Source: Paramyrothecium sp. XJ0827 (lineage: Eukaryota; Ascomycota; Sordariomycetes; Hypocreales; Stachybotryaceae). From it: 64,000 nucleotides of DNA. Below the pieces are notes generated by a model. It was not told where the DNA came from and made no database searches. It saw nothing but the letters and a program-made list of their open reading frames with translations. Numbering within the stretch: the first letter of the stretch is position 1; each line of letters starts with the position of its first letter. The stretch is from positions 1,178,001-1,242,000 of the forward strand of contig JAJFPB010000001.1 of the NCBI GenBank assembly GCA_020881915.1. The letters are read 5' to 3'. Below, in pieces: positions 1 to 10,716 of the stretch. Position numbers and translations under genes: made by a program.

Positions 1-1492
1 GATACCTGCTCATGCGAAATATTAGCAATGTTGCAATAGCGAATAACGGTTCAAAAGAATGCTTCAACGGGACTCACCAAAATAGCCAACATTTACATCC
101 AAGCCCTTTGAGGTTGAGATTGTCATGAGAAAGATACTTGGTATCCCGGGTGACGTTGAAACACACCCAACAAGAGGCAGTGCTGTGAGGGTAAGTCAAC
201 CAGCGCGTCCTTGAGAATTGAGCTGCGAGGCAGTCTTACTGTAAAGGAGGATGGTTGTAACCAGTAAAATCACAAGTAGATACCGGAACGCTATTTGATC
301 TGGAGTTTTGATGGGCAGCCGGGTTAGTCAAATGTGGCCAATGCAAGGCGGTTGTGCACACTCCTGCAGAAGATGGAATCTCAACTCACTCATAGTGTTT
401 GATAGAGCAGATAAGATGCTTTGAAGTGGTTTTGGTGTCGCTAGCGAATACCGTGGAGATTTGGCGGACAAAACAGATTGCTGTCAAGGGTGGACGTCAA
501 GGCGGAGTTTCAACAGAAAAGAACGGAAATGAATGAACTTTGCGGGCATTAAACTCCAAAAAAAGAAGGAAAAAAAGAGATTGACCAAATGCCAATTTTG
601 AATGGTCAGGGTCCCTGCTTTTAATACCAACAACTACGCGCTTGCATCTTCGACACGGTTACGGCGCTCCAGATCTCCAAGTCTAATCTTGGTGCTAACA
701 GCACGGGAACCGGTAGACCAACGGCGTGCTAGTATCAATTTGAATAAAGGTCCATCGCAGGATCCAATGGAGGGTATCAAGACCAGCGTCAAATGAAACA
801 AAGGCCTTTGAGGAGCGCTTTGAGGCCAACTTTGTCGAGGCCATGGCATGGTCCCAGCCAAAAATGCCAGCGCTTCAGGTCCTGGCGCTTCAACCATATC
901 TCTTTACCTGTTTGTTGCAGGCTTTGGGCCAACGGCTAAAGGAGTGAGATGGACTACGATTGGACAGTCATGCGTCCTCTGTGCTGGAGTTAGGATCTCG
1001 TAGCCGCTTGATTTGACGCTAAGTGTGTCTCGTCACCAACACTCTCCTAATTTGGACCAACTACCAACACACATCGGCTACTGTGGAGTGGAGACTGAGT
1101 AACAACGTAGGCAATCGTTTCCCTTCATGTTTGCAAATTTTCGTTTTTGAATATTGTTCCTTAGGGCCTGATGGCTTTTGGTTCTTCCTGCTCTACAGCC
1201 TGGTCCGAAGCTTAAGCTAATAATCGAGCATGTAATCGAGGACAGAAATCTGGTGAAATCTATCGTTCTGTTTGCTCATATGCATCCCACCTGTGAAGTG
1301 AAAAACACGGATTGCCGCTGTGCTGGGAATTAGGGAAGCGAGCAACCGCACATGGGGAACGTCGTCAAAATACCATAGTTTTGTTTAAATCTAGCACTCC
1401 GCACTTGCTCAGCTCTCAATGATAGTGTATTGCAATAAGCCTAATCATATATTTGAAATCACTTTAATTTGCTGTGCCGTCTACTCTTCTAC
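1..1492. other. non-coding stretch, nothing recognised
   Basis: No open frame here has a recognisable domain, a signal peptide or a plausible splice structure. The short frames around 600-900 and 1020-1220 look like chance. I see no repeat structure beyond short A-rich runs near 560-580. Confidence 0.6.
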
Positions 1493-1954
1493 TCAGTCGA
1501 GCTTGTTGTCAGACAAGAGTTCCACGGGGCAGCTTGTGGAAGTACCGTCTTCGATCCTCTTCCTCCTTTCCCAGTACTTCTGGCGATATGTATCAAGCAC
1601 TTTCTCATCTCGCTCTCTATACTCTTCCGGAAGAGGCTCGGGAATGAGTTCCTTGCGAGGGTGGAACCATTCTTCTTGAGGAATATTCCTTCCATCGACT
1701 CCCCGCAGGGCAGTCTCCATTTTGTTATCGTAGGGGAGGCGGTCAAGGTATGCTTTGATCAGAGCAGGGCTCAGTGCAACTGCGTCAACCACATTACGGT
1801 CTGCATCCCAGGAGCGAAGGACACCGTCTGTGCCAAGTAGTAAAATACCCATAAGCGTTGGGTCTTGTTTTAAGTGCAGTATGATTGTTGTTAGCTCGTT
1901 CTGAGCAGGATCGAGGCTGGGGTCTCTTTTGGACGAGTTGTTCTCCTGAGTCAT
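1493..1954 (-). CDS. small hypothetical protein, 153 aa
   Basis: A single uninterrupted frame of 153 codons starts with ATG at 1954. The protein is hydrophilic and charged, without a signal peptide or membrane segment. Its start is Asn/Ser/Lys-rich; a middle part reads like a small globular fold (around LMGILLLGTDGVLRSWDADR); the end is rich in Glu and Arg (EEYRERDEKVLDTYRQKYWE), likely helical. I do not recognise the family. Codon use and composition are coding-like, and the frame is longer than the chance frames on the other strand. It stands alone, with no gene within about 1.4 kb. It is probably cytoplasmic or nuclear; no function is proposed. Confidence 0.55.
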   Translation of the reverse strand: MTQENNSSKRDPSLDPAQNELTTIILHLKQDPTLMGILLLGTDGVLRSWDADRNVVDAVALSPALIKAYLDRLPYDNKMETALRGVDGRNIPQEEWFHPRKELIPEPLPEEYRERDEKVLDTYRQKYWERRKRIEDGTSTSCPVELLSDNKLD

Positions 1955-2399
1955 GATGATATTCTGCGGCGTGAACTTCGCAAAGAACTAGACAAGAAGA
2001 CGGAATAGTGACTTTTCAAATTGTGTTAATTTGTCTGTGTAATATGCATTCGAGAAACATCTTCAATCCTTAGCTGCGAGGTTTATTAACCTCGTTGCAT
2101 TCATACGTAATAGCTTAATTTGTCTTTATGGTCTAAGGCTATCCTTGTTCTTGGCAGGTCTGTCTTTGAGAAGTTACGGTGAGTGCATCGGCCCATCACT
2201 TCGCCACCACTCGTCCCGTGATTGACAGGATCGGACTCTTGGATCCACTCATCGGACCATGAACTCCGTGGATCAGATTAGATTATCGGCTCCACGCCAA
2301 TCCAGGGGTTTAGCGCAAACGTCTCCATCCAAGCTGTGCCTTATCGACTCGAAAGATTCGCCCGTCGCGCTACTGAGGAGGACACAATGATACGGTTCT

Positions 2400-3100
2400 G
2401 AGGTAGACGAGTTTATTAACGATCAATTCGATTACCGAGAGGCCTGAAGTATTGCACCCCGTAGACTTCGCAAATCATATAGTCCAATCCTCTATCTGTT
2501 TAACCTTGATATCAGGGCTTGCCCCTGCTGCCCTTGTCTTGGCTCCTGGGGAATAGATTTAAATAGCAGGGGCAGTATTGCTAGACCGGGCCTGAATCCG
2601 CCGGCTATGCTATTGGCTTTCTATCGCTTTATTGGCTATTAAGGTATTACCAGAGGCCGCCTGCATAGCATTTTTAGTGCCGTGGAGTTCAGAAGTAACC
2701 TCGTATCACGATATTATAAGATAATTAGGACATTATGGGCCAGCTACAAATCCTGAGCCTTAATGCACTCGAGGCATAGTAGTATTAGCTAGCAAGGTAT
2801 CCTTACCGTAGGATTCTAGCTCTCCATAGTAATAAGTAAAGCAGTGGGGAGCTTCTAGAGGTTAATTGAGAATATTATCTCCCTCGTAGTGTGGAGCCGT
2901 AAAGCATGTTTCTTTGAGGGATCAGATCTAATAAGATATATTAGATCTCCTGCTACATAATAATCAGTGGCTCCTCATAGTAATCGGAGTATCTACTGAG
3001 TTATTCTTATACCTGAAGCTACTTTATTTAAGAAGAAAAATATCCAGTTATTAGAGTAGCTAGATACAGGTGGGGACTAATTAAGCAGGCATGGAGACAG
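2400..3100. repeat. AT-rich, stop-riddled relic (possible RIP-mutated transposon)
   Basis: This stretch is much richer in TA, TAG, TAA and ATA than its surroundings and is full of stops in every frame, although parts still read like degraded coding sequence. That pattern is what repeat-induced point mutation leaves in fungal transposons. I cannot assign an element class, and I see no terminal repeats or target-site duplication. The neighbouring 1955-2399 holds nothing I recognise. Confidence 0.35.
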
Positions 3101-3260
3101 TGGCATGGATTATGGTCCGCAATGCCAAGGAGATGGAGCGGCGCCAGCTCCTATCGTCTGCTCATGCATATTTCGGAGCGAGCTTGGCACAAGACACCGT
3201 TATCAGGATCTTTTAGCAACGAAGGATTCAGATCAGACGAACCATACTGAGCCTTCCATC

Positions 3261-3268
3261 TATAAATA
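3261..3268 (+). promoter_or_regulatory. TATA box of the Kex2-type secreted peptide gene
   Basis: TATAAATA lies 105 bp upstream of the ATG at 3366, within a CT-rich leader that is typical of strongly expressed fungal secreted-protein genes. Confidence 0.5.
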
Positions 3269-3365
3269 CAGGATTGTCTCAGCATGAAGTAGCTCAATTC
3301 ACCACCCTTCTTCACCACTTCATTCTCATCCCCCACTACCAATCAATACTCTTAATCTACTCAAG

Positions 3366-3853
3366 ATGAAATGTAGGCATTAATTATTCTGCGGTCTCAC
3401 ATCAGGAATACTGATACTGTGGTTATAGTCCAAGTCGTCCTTGTTTCGCTCTTTTCGAGCATGCTTGTCAGCGCCTCGGCCATCAAGCGCGCCGATGACC
3501 AGCCCATCCTCATGACCAATATCGATCAGCTGCGCCTCGAGGCTACTAAGTTCCCCAACTCCATGCTCATCTTCAAGGACGGAGCGTATGTCTTCGAGGT
3601 TGATGGAGCCGTGAAGGCCCTGACGGACAAGAGCCTCACCGAGCAGCTGGACGACATTAATGCGCAACTGGGTCCTGATACCGACGAGGAGCCCGTGTCT
3701 CCTGCTAAGCGTGATGAAATCTTTTCGGATCTGAGCAAGAGGGCCTGTTCTTTTCCCTTTTGCTTTAACAGCTCTCTCTGCCTCTCGTATACCGACTGCC
3801 ATGTCTGCATGGGTTCTAACCCTGGTTCTATGAAGAGGGGTCATTGTATCTAA
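3366..3853 (+). CDS. Kex2-processed cysteine-rich secreted peptide precursor, 143 aa
   Basis: The start is hidden in a 7-nt first exon (3366-3372, ATGAAAT). A 56-nt GT-AG intron (3373-3428, branch-like CTGAT) follows, then exon 2 at 3429-3853. Splicing gives a clean signal peptide, MKFQVVLVSLFSSMLVSASA, cut before IKR. A pro-region runs to about residue 107 and holds Lys-Arg sites at 96-97 and 106-107. The remaining 36-residue mature peptide carries six cysteines spaced C-x4-C-x5-C-x5-C-x2-C-x12-C, which could form three disulfides. The design (signal, propeptide, dibasic cut, compact cysteine-rich end) is that of secreted fungal effectors or antimicrobial-type peptides. The target is unknown and I recognise no named family. 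Without the intron the protein would have no signal peptide, which supports this start. Confidence 0.75.
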
Positions 3854-4240
3854 GAAACAAGTCAGCCTTAGCGCTTTCTTCACTGAATTGGAAGCTCTAT
3901 AGTATAATTTCACAACTGCTTGCTAAAAAAGGTATTACCGATACTACGCTTCTTTGACGTCCTATGATTTCTAAATCTGGGGATATAGGTAGGCATGGTA
4001 TTTCAGGTCCTTATATCCTCAAGTTCATGTTCCCTTGTGAACAATTATGCAATTGCAGGCTGTAGTAATGGTATTGACGTTTCTTTCGCTTCTATTCGGA
4101 TAAGTGTTAGAAGCAGCTATTGCATCTTATTACCTAGGCGAAGCACCCGAAAAATATTTAGCAATTGCAGCTACTCAAAGCTGAATATCCATAGTATTCA
4201 GCTACAAGGCTCGACCTCTGGGTCCATGACAAACAAACCA

Positions 4241-4271
<31 letters not shown>

Positions 4272-5128
4272 AAGTTTTAAAACCATCATGATTTTAAAAT
4301 GTATTAGTAAATAGCAATGACGCTTAATTATGTGCTAGGCTGTCATCCATTGGGCGTTTATAAACTGTTCAACTAATGTTCGCAGGCGTTTACAGTACGT
4401 AGGCCAATCCGCTTATGTAGCTCCTTAACCATGAACAAAGCACCACAATTAACTCGGACACGCATTCAAGGCTAAAGGCATTATTAATAATAATATAGCT
4501 ATGTTCATGGACGTGGTCTATAAGCCCTCATTATTTGTTATCAAGCGGGGTCTGCTATTGCTACCCGGCAAATCTTTTGTTAGCGCTGACTTCAAAGATA
4601 ATAGACTAGTTCAGCTTTAAACCGAATGGTTTATAACTCATTGGTGCACTGGTCCCTAGAAGTCATAAGCTTTGATTTTGAGAGACTTAAGCTAGGCCAG
4701 TGGAATAGCTTGCAATGTTGTCTAAGCGAAGCTCGGTGGAATTGGGAAGAATTGAGGGTTGTTTTAATATGCTATAATTAGTATGAGACATGATTGGAGT
4801 GTGATGCACTGGCACGTACTGTCTTAAAAAGGAATGTGCTGTCTTGTTTGTGACTGGGTTTTATCTCGAGAACTTATAAGAACTGGGGTAATGATTGAGC
4901 GTCTTTTATGTTCTCATTCCTAGCGTCATCAAAGACGTCAAAGAATAGGCTGCGTTGTTCAAAACATTTCGTGTTACCTAAAACGCTCGAACACCTTGAA
5001 AAGGTCCCTGGTCCAGGCAACCATTGGCTGCTCATTCAATAAAGACACGGCACTCTCTCGTCTAGACGCTTGAAATTGGCACAGATTATGGCACCCGGTA
5101 TTTTGCCTGTTTCTCGATATAAATCAAT
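3854..5128. other. AT-rich non-coding stretch with a poly(A) tract
   Basis: No gene is supported. The frame at 3995-4291 ends in the poly(A) tract and looks like chance. The region is AT-rich and lacks recognisable repeat ends. Confidence 0.5.
4240..4266. repeat. 27-nt poly(A) tract
   Basis: An uninterrupted run of 27 adenines lies in AT-rich DNA. It may be simple-sequence slippage or the old 3' tail of a retroposed element; no target-site duplication was identified. Confidence 0.8.
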
Positions 5129-6400
5129 ATGCAGGCAATGAGAGTCATCTTATCACGATTGCTCCGGGTGCAAAACGTACGTCCATCACTCCTGGCACGC
5201 CTGCTTAGCGAAACCATTCTTCGTATCATCGAGCTTCTTCAAGAGATGAGCCCAGAAAGCGTAGATTGTGTTGCGTCTTTGAGCCCGTATCTCGAGAAAG
5301 TGGCACGATATGCAAATATCCGTCACCTCGTTGTCCACTTGACTAAGGTAGATGGCGGAAAGGCACTCGAGGCGGTCGCTCGCCGCGGCTTGTAAAGAGC
5401 CGTTCGCAGTCTAGAGGTGTACGGCGGTCGTCATCGCAATTGGTGATGGGACGATGTATTATCTCCACTGCAAAGACTCTTACCTGAATTGACGGGCCGT
5501 CGTGACCTTCACTGGAAGGACGTTGATATTCCAGAGGCTGTCGTCGATCTGCTGAGGTCTTGTTACGCACACAACTCCATCTGAACATTTCCTACAAACG
5601 TCTCCGTGGTGACCTCAAAAGCAGACGATTAGGCGACAGCTTGATGGGGAGCCCAAGCCTTGCGTCACTACGCGTTCGCGTACCGTACCTGAACACTCCA
5701 TCGTGTGCCGACATCGTGTCTTCTCAAAGAGTCATCCTATTAACCTGTCCCAATTTGCGCAATCTGCGACTCCACATCGCCAAGCATACGGGTGGGTGTC
5801 TCGTCTTTCCCCAGGACACGGGATACGTATGCGTTGAATTAAGAAGGATGAGCGGCCCGCCGCCGCTGAGGGAACTGGAAGTAACCGCGTACCCCTGGGG
5901 CAGCGGGAGTGAAGACTTGTCGCAACAAGACCCATCGTCAGTAAGATATCCTTGCAAAGGTTTCGAGATCCGCCACTGGGCTAACACGTTCGATTGCTCT
6001 CGCCTTGCGTAGATTGCGCGAGGCCTATGCTGATATCGCATCGCAAATCTCGTCAAATGCTAAAGTATATCTAGTTTGGAAAGTGCAGACATGACAACAT
6101 CGATTGCATGGCCTCCTTCTTCAGGACCGTACCAACCATGCTCGAGTCAATTAGCATGCCACGATTAGCCTGTGCCGGGTTGCGGGGGTTTCGCGCCACA
6201 GCGAAAGCTTGCAGAGGCTGAAGGTTCACCAAGATGAATCAGTAACATGGACTCGAGGAATTCCTACTGCAGTTGAGTTGTTTGGGCTCCGTGAGGGGCT
6301 TCCACACCTGCTCAAACTCGGCGTCGACACTGATGAGAATGAGCCTTCGAGAGAGGAGGATTTCTAACACGAACGAGACAGGGTGAGCAACCCAACAGCG
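5129..6400 (+). pseudogene. degenerate F-box/leucine-rich-type protein pseudogene
   Basis: The first frame reads like the N-terminus of the large fungal F-box family (a Leu-rich ARLLSETILRIIELLQEMSP segment). It then hits an in-frame TAA at 5393-5395, continues in the same frame (RSLEVYGGRHRNW), hits a TGA, continues again (LSPLQRLLPELTGRRDLHWK), and stops near 5577. Similar Leu-rich text resumes one frame over at about 5580-6012, with LTCPNLRNLRLHI and PPLRELEVTAY, typical of the repeat-like C-terminal part. Further fragments reach about 6370 (EEFLLQLSCLGS). With at least two nonsense codons and one frame change, the locus is almost certainly not functional. The exact ends are uncertain. Confidence 0.55.
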
Positions 6401-8130
6401 TTAGTGGTTCCGAGCTCGTATTGCCCGAGCACAACAGACCCAGCCATTATCTCGCTGAAGCAATTTTGATCACGCGGGACGCAAGTCCTTGAACTTTGCA
6501 GGAGCCATAACCTTGTATGGTGCAGACCTGAGGAGGGGGCAGCTGAAAGGCATTAGTCTGCGTGTAATGATATTGCGGAACTTTTGCAGATTCACACTTC
6601 TCCAGGGTGGGATGCATGTCAGCGGCTACACAGGGAGTACAACCGGAATCCGCGGCTCACATACCCGGAACAGAACATGCAGCTAGAGAGGGTCTTTCTT
6701 AGTACTCAAGTAAATACCTTGACGGCTAGTTTTTGAGCAGAGTTCCAAGCACTATCCACTCAGTGCTGAGCTGTTCTTTGTCCGATCAAAGTACGGCGGC
6801 TAAGCGGTCATTTTATGAAGCATATGATATTGAAATCTCATGGTACCTTCCTATTTGGCACTGGACTGCCTGATTAATGTATGCCTATTCAGTTTCCTTC
6901 ACTACCTATACCCAGCTCGGATCCATTTATCTCGGATACATTATTCAATGAGCCGTGGGGCTTCGTTCTTGGATCTAGACTATTTTGTAAGCCTGACGCG
7001 AGGAGCATTTGTTATTGAGGGGTAAATAAGCAAGGCTGAAGGCATCTAGGGAATAGTCATACGGAGTGGGTAACACCAGGGGCGGCATTGCACCCAATAT
7101 AGAGAAGCGTCCAGACGCTTACAGGGGCAAGACTTTGCAATGAAGGAATCGACGGGCCAGCCAACACGAGATTCGTATGAGCCGCGGCCCCTGCTGCCCA
7201 TGTACCCAAGAGAATTGTGGATTCGTAGGCTGCCATCGACAAGTTTCTTGAAGAGAATAATATGGTCACCAGCGCCAGCGCTGCGGTGCCCCCTCCGAGC
7301 GTAGGGCGGCATAAGGCGTTCGGGAGTAGCAACGGGCATGGGCCAGTAGTGAGAATAAGGGAAACGGCAGCGAGAAAAGGATAACATTGGGGTAAGGGGT
7401 GAGAAAATTAACGTGAGTATTGGAGTTGAACTTCCTGATGGTTGGAGTTCCGGCTGCAATTCTAGCTTACATTCCGGCTGGGCCCTGCATTGCCAAGTGT
7501 TGGTCAGACGTAGCCTGATTGTGGCGCCCATGTGGGGTTTGCAGCCGCATGCAGGACAGCAACTTTCTTTGCAACTGATTAATTGGCTCGCCAAATACCA
7601 TGGCTCACTAGTAGGTGATGCAGGACGCTGCTACCGTACCGATTCGGAGACTTTAGACAGGTGGGTCTAGATCATAACCCTCTTATCATTGTAGTTTGGC
7701 ACCCTGAATATATACTACGTTTTCGGGTCGACAAAAGTCTCATTGGTCGATCGTCATCGCTTTGTCAAGTCCCACCGGCCAGTTGATTAGTCGAATCGGG
7801 ACAGTATTTTGCGATCTCTTGTGCCATCCCTGCCCATGGCCGCCCCACGGGACGAAATGACCCATGCTGTCTGGTTGAAAAATGTTCTAGTTCTACAATC
7901 CATGTGATTCGTTGTGCATGAATCATCGGATCTCACGACGCTATGCTTGGAGTCCATAATGCTGGTAGGAGAGGAAGGGGGTGGCGAATATCTCCTCTGG
8001 TATAGCAGAGGGCGGCTTCTCGGGACGTAGTCCACAACTAACACCAAACGGGCAGCATTGGCCGAGCTTATTGTTTAATCACTTTGCGTGTTAGTAGCTT
8101 ATCTCCAGTGAGGACGAGAGTGAGATTTGC
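6401..8130. other. non-coding stretch, nothing supported
   Basis: Several open frames occur (for example 7046-7594 on the minus strand), but none shows a domain, signal peptide or splice-consistent extension. They are not annotated as genes. Confidence 0.45.
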
Positions 8131-8137
8131 TATAAAG
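8131..8137 (+). promoter_or_regulatory. TATA box of the 217-aa secreted protein gene
   Basis: TATAAAG lies 118 bp upstream of the ATG at 8249 and is followed by a CT-rich and CA-rich leader. Confidence 0.5.
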
Positions 8138-8248
8138 CCCATAGCATCTTCTCCCTCTTCCAGTACGAGAATTCAGCACCACTCACCCCAGCTTAAGTCT
8201 TTCTATCACTAAGTCACCTCTCCCCTCATCAGTCGAGTCCTCTTCACC

Positions 8249-8902
8249 ATGACGACCCTTAAGCAAGCCCTCATCGCCATAGCCGGCTCCGCCGTCAGTG
8301 TCCTTGCCAATCCGTTGTCCGCCGATACCACCCCAACGTCTATTATTGGTGCTCCAGAGTCTGCTGTGACCGAGATTTCCAAGCCGCTTGAAGGAAAGGA
8401 GCTTAAGGACTTTTTGTCCAACGGGCAGAATATCCCCGAGGGCGCCATTGATATCACCAACACGACACTGGCCGCCGAGTTAATTGCGTTCCAAAGATCT
8501 CACGATGACGGCACTGGCTTGACTAAGAGAGGCGCCTGTGATCAAGGCGCTTGCCCTGATTTTCATGCCGGCTTCGACTTTTACCAACAGCATTGGGTCA
8601 TACCCCAGTGGGGCACAAACCAGCCTCCTTTGGTTTACTGGGCGTACTTTGGCCGGTGGAATGACTGTGGCCAGTGCGACAAGATTCCCATCACTAGCGA
8701 TGGCTGTTTCAGCTTCACTGGATGCGGTCGCCCACAACACATCTGTGTTGACACCCATCATGGTAGGGCCCACCGCATCTGGGCTGATAACGGCGACAAG
8801 CGATGCTGGAAGACCAAGCTGGACTTCTACGGCAACTGTGGCCCAAACTTGGTAGCTGCTAGGATTTTCCACCCGGACTACGAGGTGCCATGCGATTGGT
8901 AG
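8249..8902 (+). CDS. secreted cysteine-rich protein with Kex2 propeptide, 217 aa
   Basis: An intronless frame with ATG in good context (CACCATGACG). Residues 1-20 form a signal peptide ending SVLA before NPLSAD. Residues 21-94 are an acidic pro-region closed by a Lys-Arg Kex2-type site (LTKR, 93-94). The mature part, about 123 residues, starts GACDQGACPD. It is rich in Trp, Tyr, His and Gly and has ten cysteines (CDQGAC, CGQC and single cysteines to the C-terminus), enough for five disulfides. I recognise no catalytic motif. The compact, disulfide-rich, aromatic mature domain fits a secreted effector or host-interaction protein. It repeats the architecture of the gene at 3366, though the mature sequences do not resemble each other. 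Function unknown. Confidence 0.75.
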   Translation: MTTLKQALIAIAGSAVSVLANPLSADTTPTSIIGAPESAVTEISKPLEGKELKDFLSNGQNIPEGAIDITNTTLAAELIAFQRSHDDGTGLTKRGACDQGACPDFHAGFDFYQQHWVIPQWGTNQPPLVYWAYFGRWNDCGQCDKIPITSDGCFSFTGCGRPQHICVDTHHGRAHRIWADNGDKRCWKTKLDFYGNCGPNLVAARIFHPDYEVPCDW

Positions 8903-9556
8903 TCAAGCAATGTTCATATTGCGAGGACTCAACGAGTTTTTCGCAGTATAGAATGGTAATTATTCGAGGAGGAGCATGCAATTGCAGGAGCAATAACGGC
9001 CGAGGCTTTTCCAATAGCTAATTTAGGATAATTTCTAAACCAATAAGTCCTCTCCCGGTGGTTATTGCTCTGGGCCGAAAAGGCCTGCTTGGGACCTACT
9101 GCCAGCGTGAAAATGTCCTTACTCTAGATATATCCTGTTGGAACGCAGGGATTGTAAAGATGTTTGATTGATTCTTCCCCGCGCCTTCCGGCGCTCTGGA
9201 GAGTTATTCATCTGCCTTTAACTGTACTAAATACATTTGAGGCTTGTATTTGCCTTTTGAGCTGCGTAGCACTAGTGTGTCTACACCTGGCCACAGGGCC
9301 TATGGTTCAACAGGAGTGATATGCATCAGGTGCCAAACTGTAAATAGCTAGCTTGGCCAAAACCTCGAGGAAATTCCTATCGGGGGCGGAAAAATGGCTT
9401 CCGGGCACTTGACTAGATTTGTGGTTATTGTAACGGCTACGTTTCACTCCCTCCAATTGCACAAGCCAGCCAGGAACCACGAGTAGTTTGGACTGCACAT
9501 TTATCAGCTCGAGTCTTTGAAAGATTTATCCAACTACCAATTTGGCTGTTGCGGAG
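8903..9556. other. non-coding stretch, nothing recognised
   Basis: 3' flank of the secreted-protein gene and 5' flank of the bZIP-like gene. No supported gene, repeat or RNA. Confidence 0.55.
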
Positions 9557-10522
9557 ATGGATACAAGTGGGAATATGAGTCCTCCTCGGCCGGAATCAGA
9601 CCTCTCGCATGAGGTGGTCGTGGTGCGCATGCCACAACAGACAGAAGTCATTGCACCTGAAGATGACTGGACAGGCCGCCATGACCGAAAAACGAGGCGC
9701 AAGCTGCAGAATCGCCTGAACCAAAGAGCTTTCAGTCAGTAGCCACTCCTTTGTTTGAGCCGTACCTTCATGTCTAGGGCTGTCATCACTAAATGGCCTC
9801 TGTTGTAAGGAAGACGACATATTTACCAGGGCGGTTCTACAAATGTCGAATCCTCCAAACCCCCGGACATGGGCATCCAAACTCCCGGTAATGCCGAACT
9901 AGCAGCCACCACGTCTATGGTGATGCATTCGCTGCGCACCCGACACTGCCACCTGTCCGTCTTGGAGAATAGGATCAAGCTGGATGAATTTACCAGACAG
10001 GTGTATCAGGACTACCTACTTGCATCCCCAAGGCCGAGTGCGCTACAGACGTTGGTGCAGTTGAACGTACTTCACGCCCTAGCTCAAAATGCCGAGGCCT
10101 TGCGCATTTCCGTGGCTTCGCTATGCGACGATGTGGCTCTCTCCCCATTCAATTGCAACGGCCCGCTCCGGCCAGATTTGCCCCCGAGCCTGAGGCCGAC
10201 TGTTTTGCAAGCCGCTGTAAACCATCACCCGTGGATCGACTTGTTTCCCTTGCCAGAGTTGAGAGACCGGGTCCTGCAAATCGCAGGCACCGCTATCGAG
10301 GACGAATTGAATCTTGACCTAGTGGACGTGGAAGAAGGCGTCCACGACAAGCCGCAGTTGATTGTATGGGGCAACCCCTCAGATCCTGGGTCCTGGGAGG
10401 CTACCGTGCCATTCCTGCACAAATGGGGCTGGCTTATCCAGGGTTGCCAGGAGTTGTTTGCCGCTACCAACTATTGGCGTGGGCGGAGAGGGGAAAAGAG
10501 CCTGAACTTCGGGGTGATGTGA
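9557..10522 (+). CDS. bZIP-like transcription factor with DUF3425 domain, 296 aa
   Basis: Two exons, 9557-9734 and 9810-10522, are joined by a 75-nt intron (GTCAGT...TAAG). Splicing rebuilds the basic region KTRRKLQNRLNQRAFRRR at about residues 45-62. This is the signature of the fungal family in which a reduced bZIP basic region is followed by a DUF3425 domain. The C-terminal 200 residues match that domain in style: a Leu-rich helical middle (LQTLVQLNVLHALAQNAEAL) and a Trp-rich end (WEATVPFLHKWGWLIQGC). No long leucine zipper is visible after the basic region, as usual for the family. The protein is expected to be a nuclear DNA-binding regulator; its targets are unknown. The divergently placed neighbour is the ketoreductase gene, on the other side of a 194-bp gap at the 3' ends. 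Confidence 0.8.
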
Positions 10523-10716
10523 AACAGCAACTTAGCATCATCAATCTCCGGGAAAGACTGCAAGCTCTTCAAATCGTTCACGTTGCCACGTACACAGCCT
10601 GAGATCGGATATGATTCATTCTCATGAGACATTTACAAGATATGCTCGAGAAGCTGTCCTGTATAGCTCGGGCACAATATAGTCCGGCGTCTTCATACAT
10701 GATTATATCCTTGACT

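Noticed and set aside
7046..7594. 182-aa minus-strand frame
   Set aside because: No start context, domain, signal peptide or splice extension; composition is that of a chance frame.
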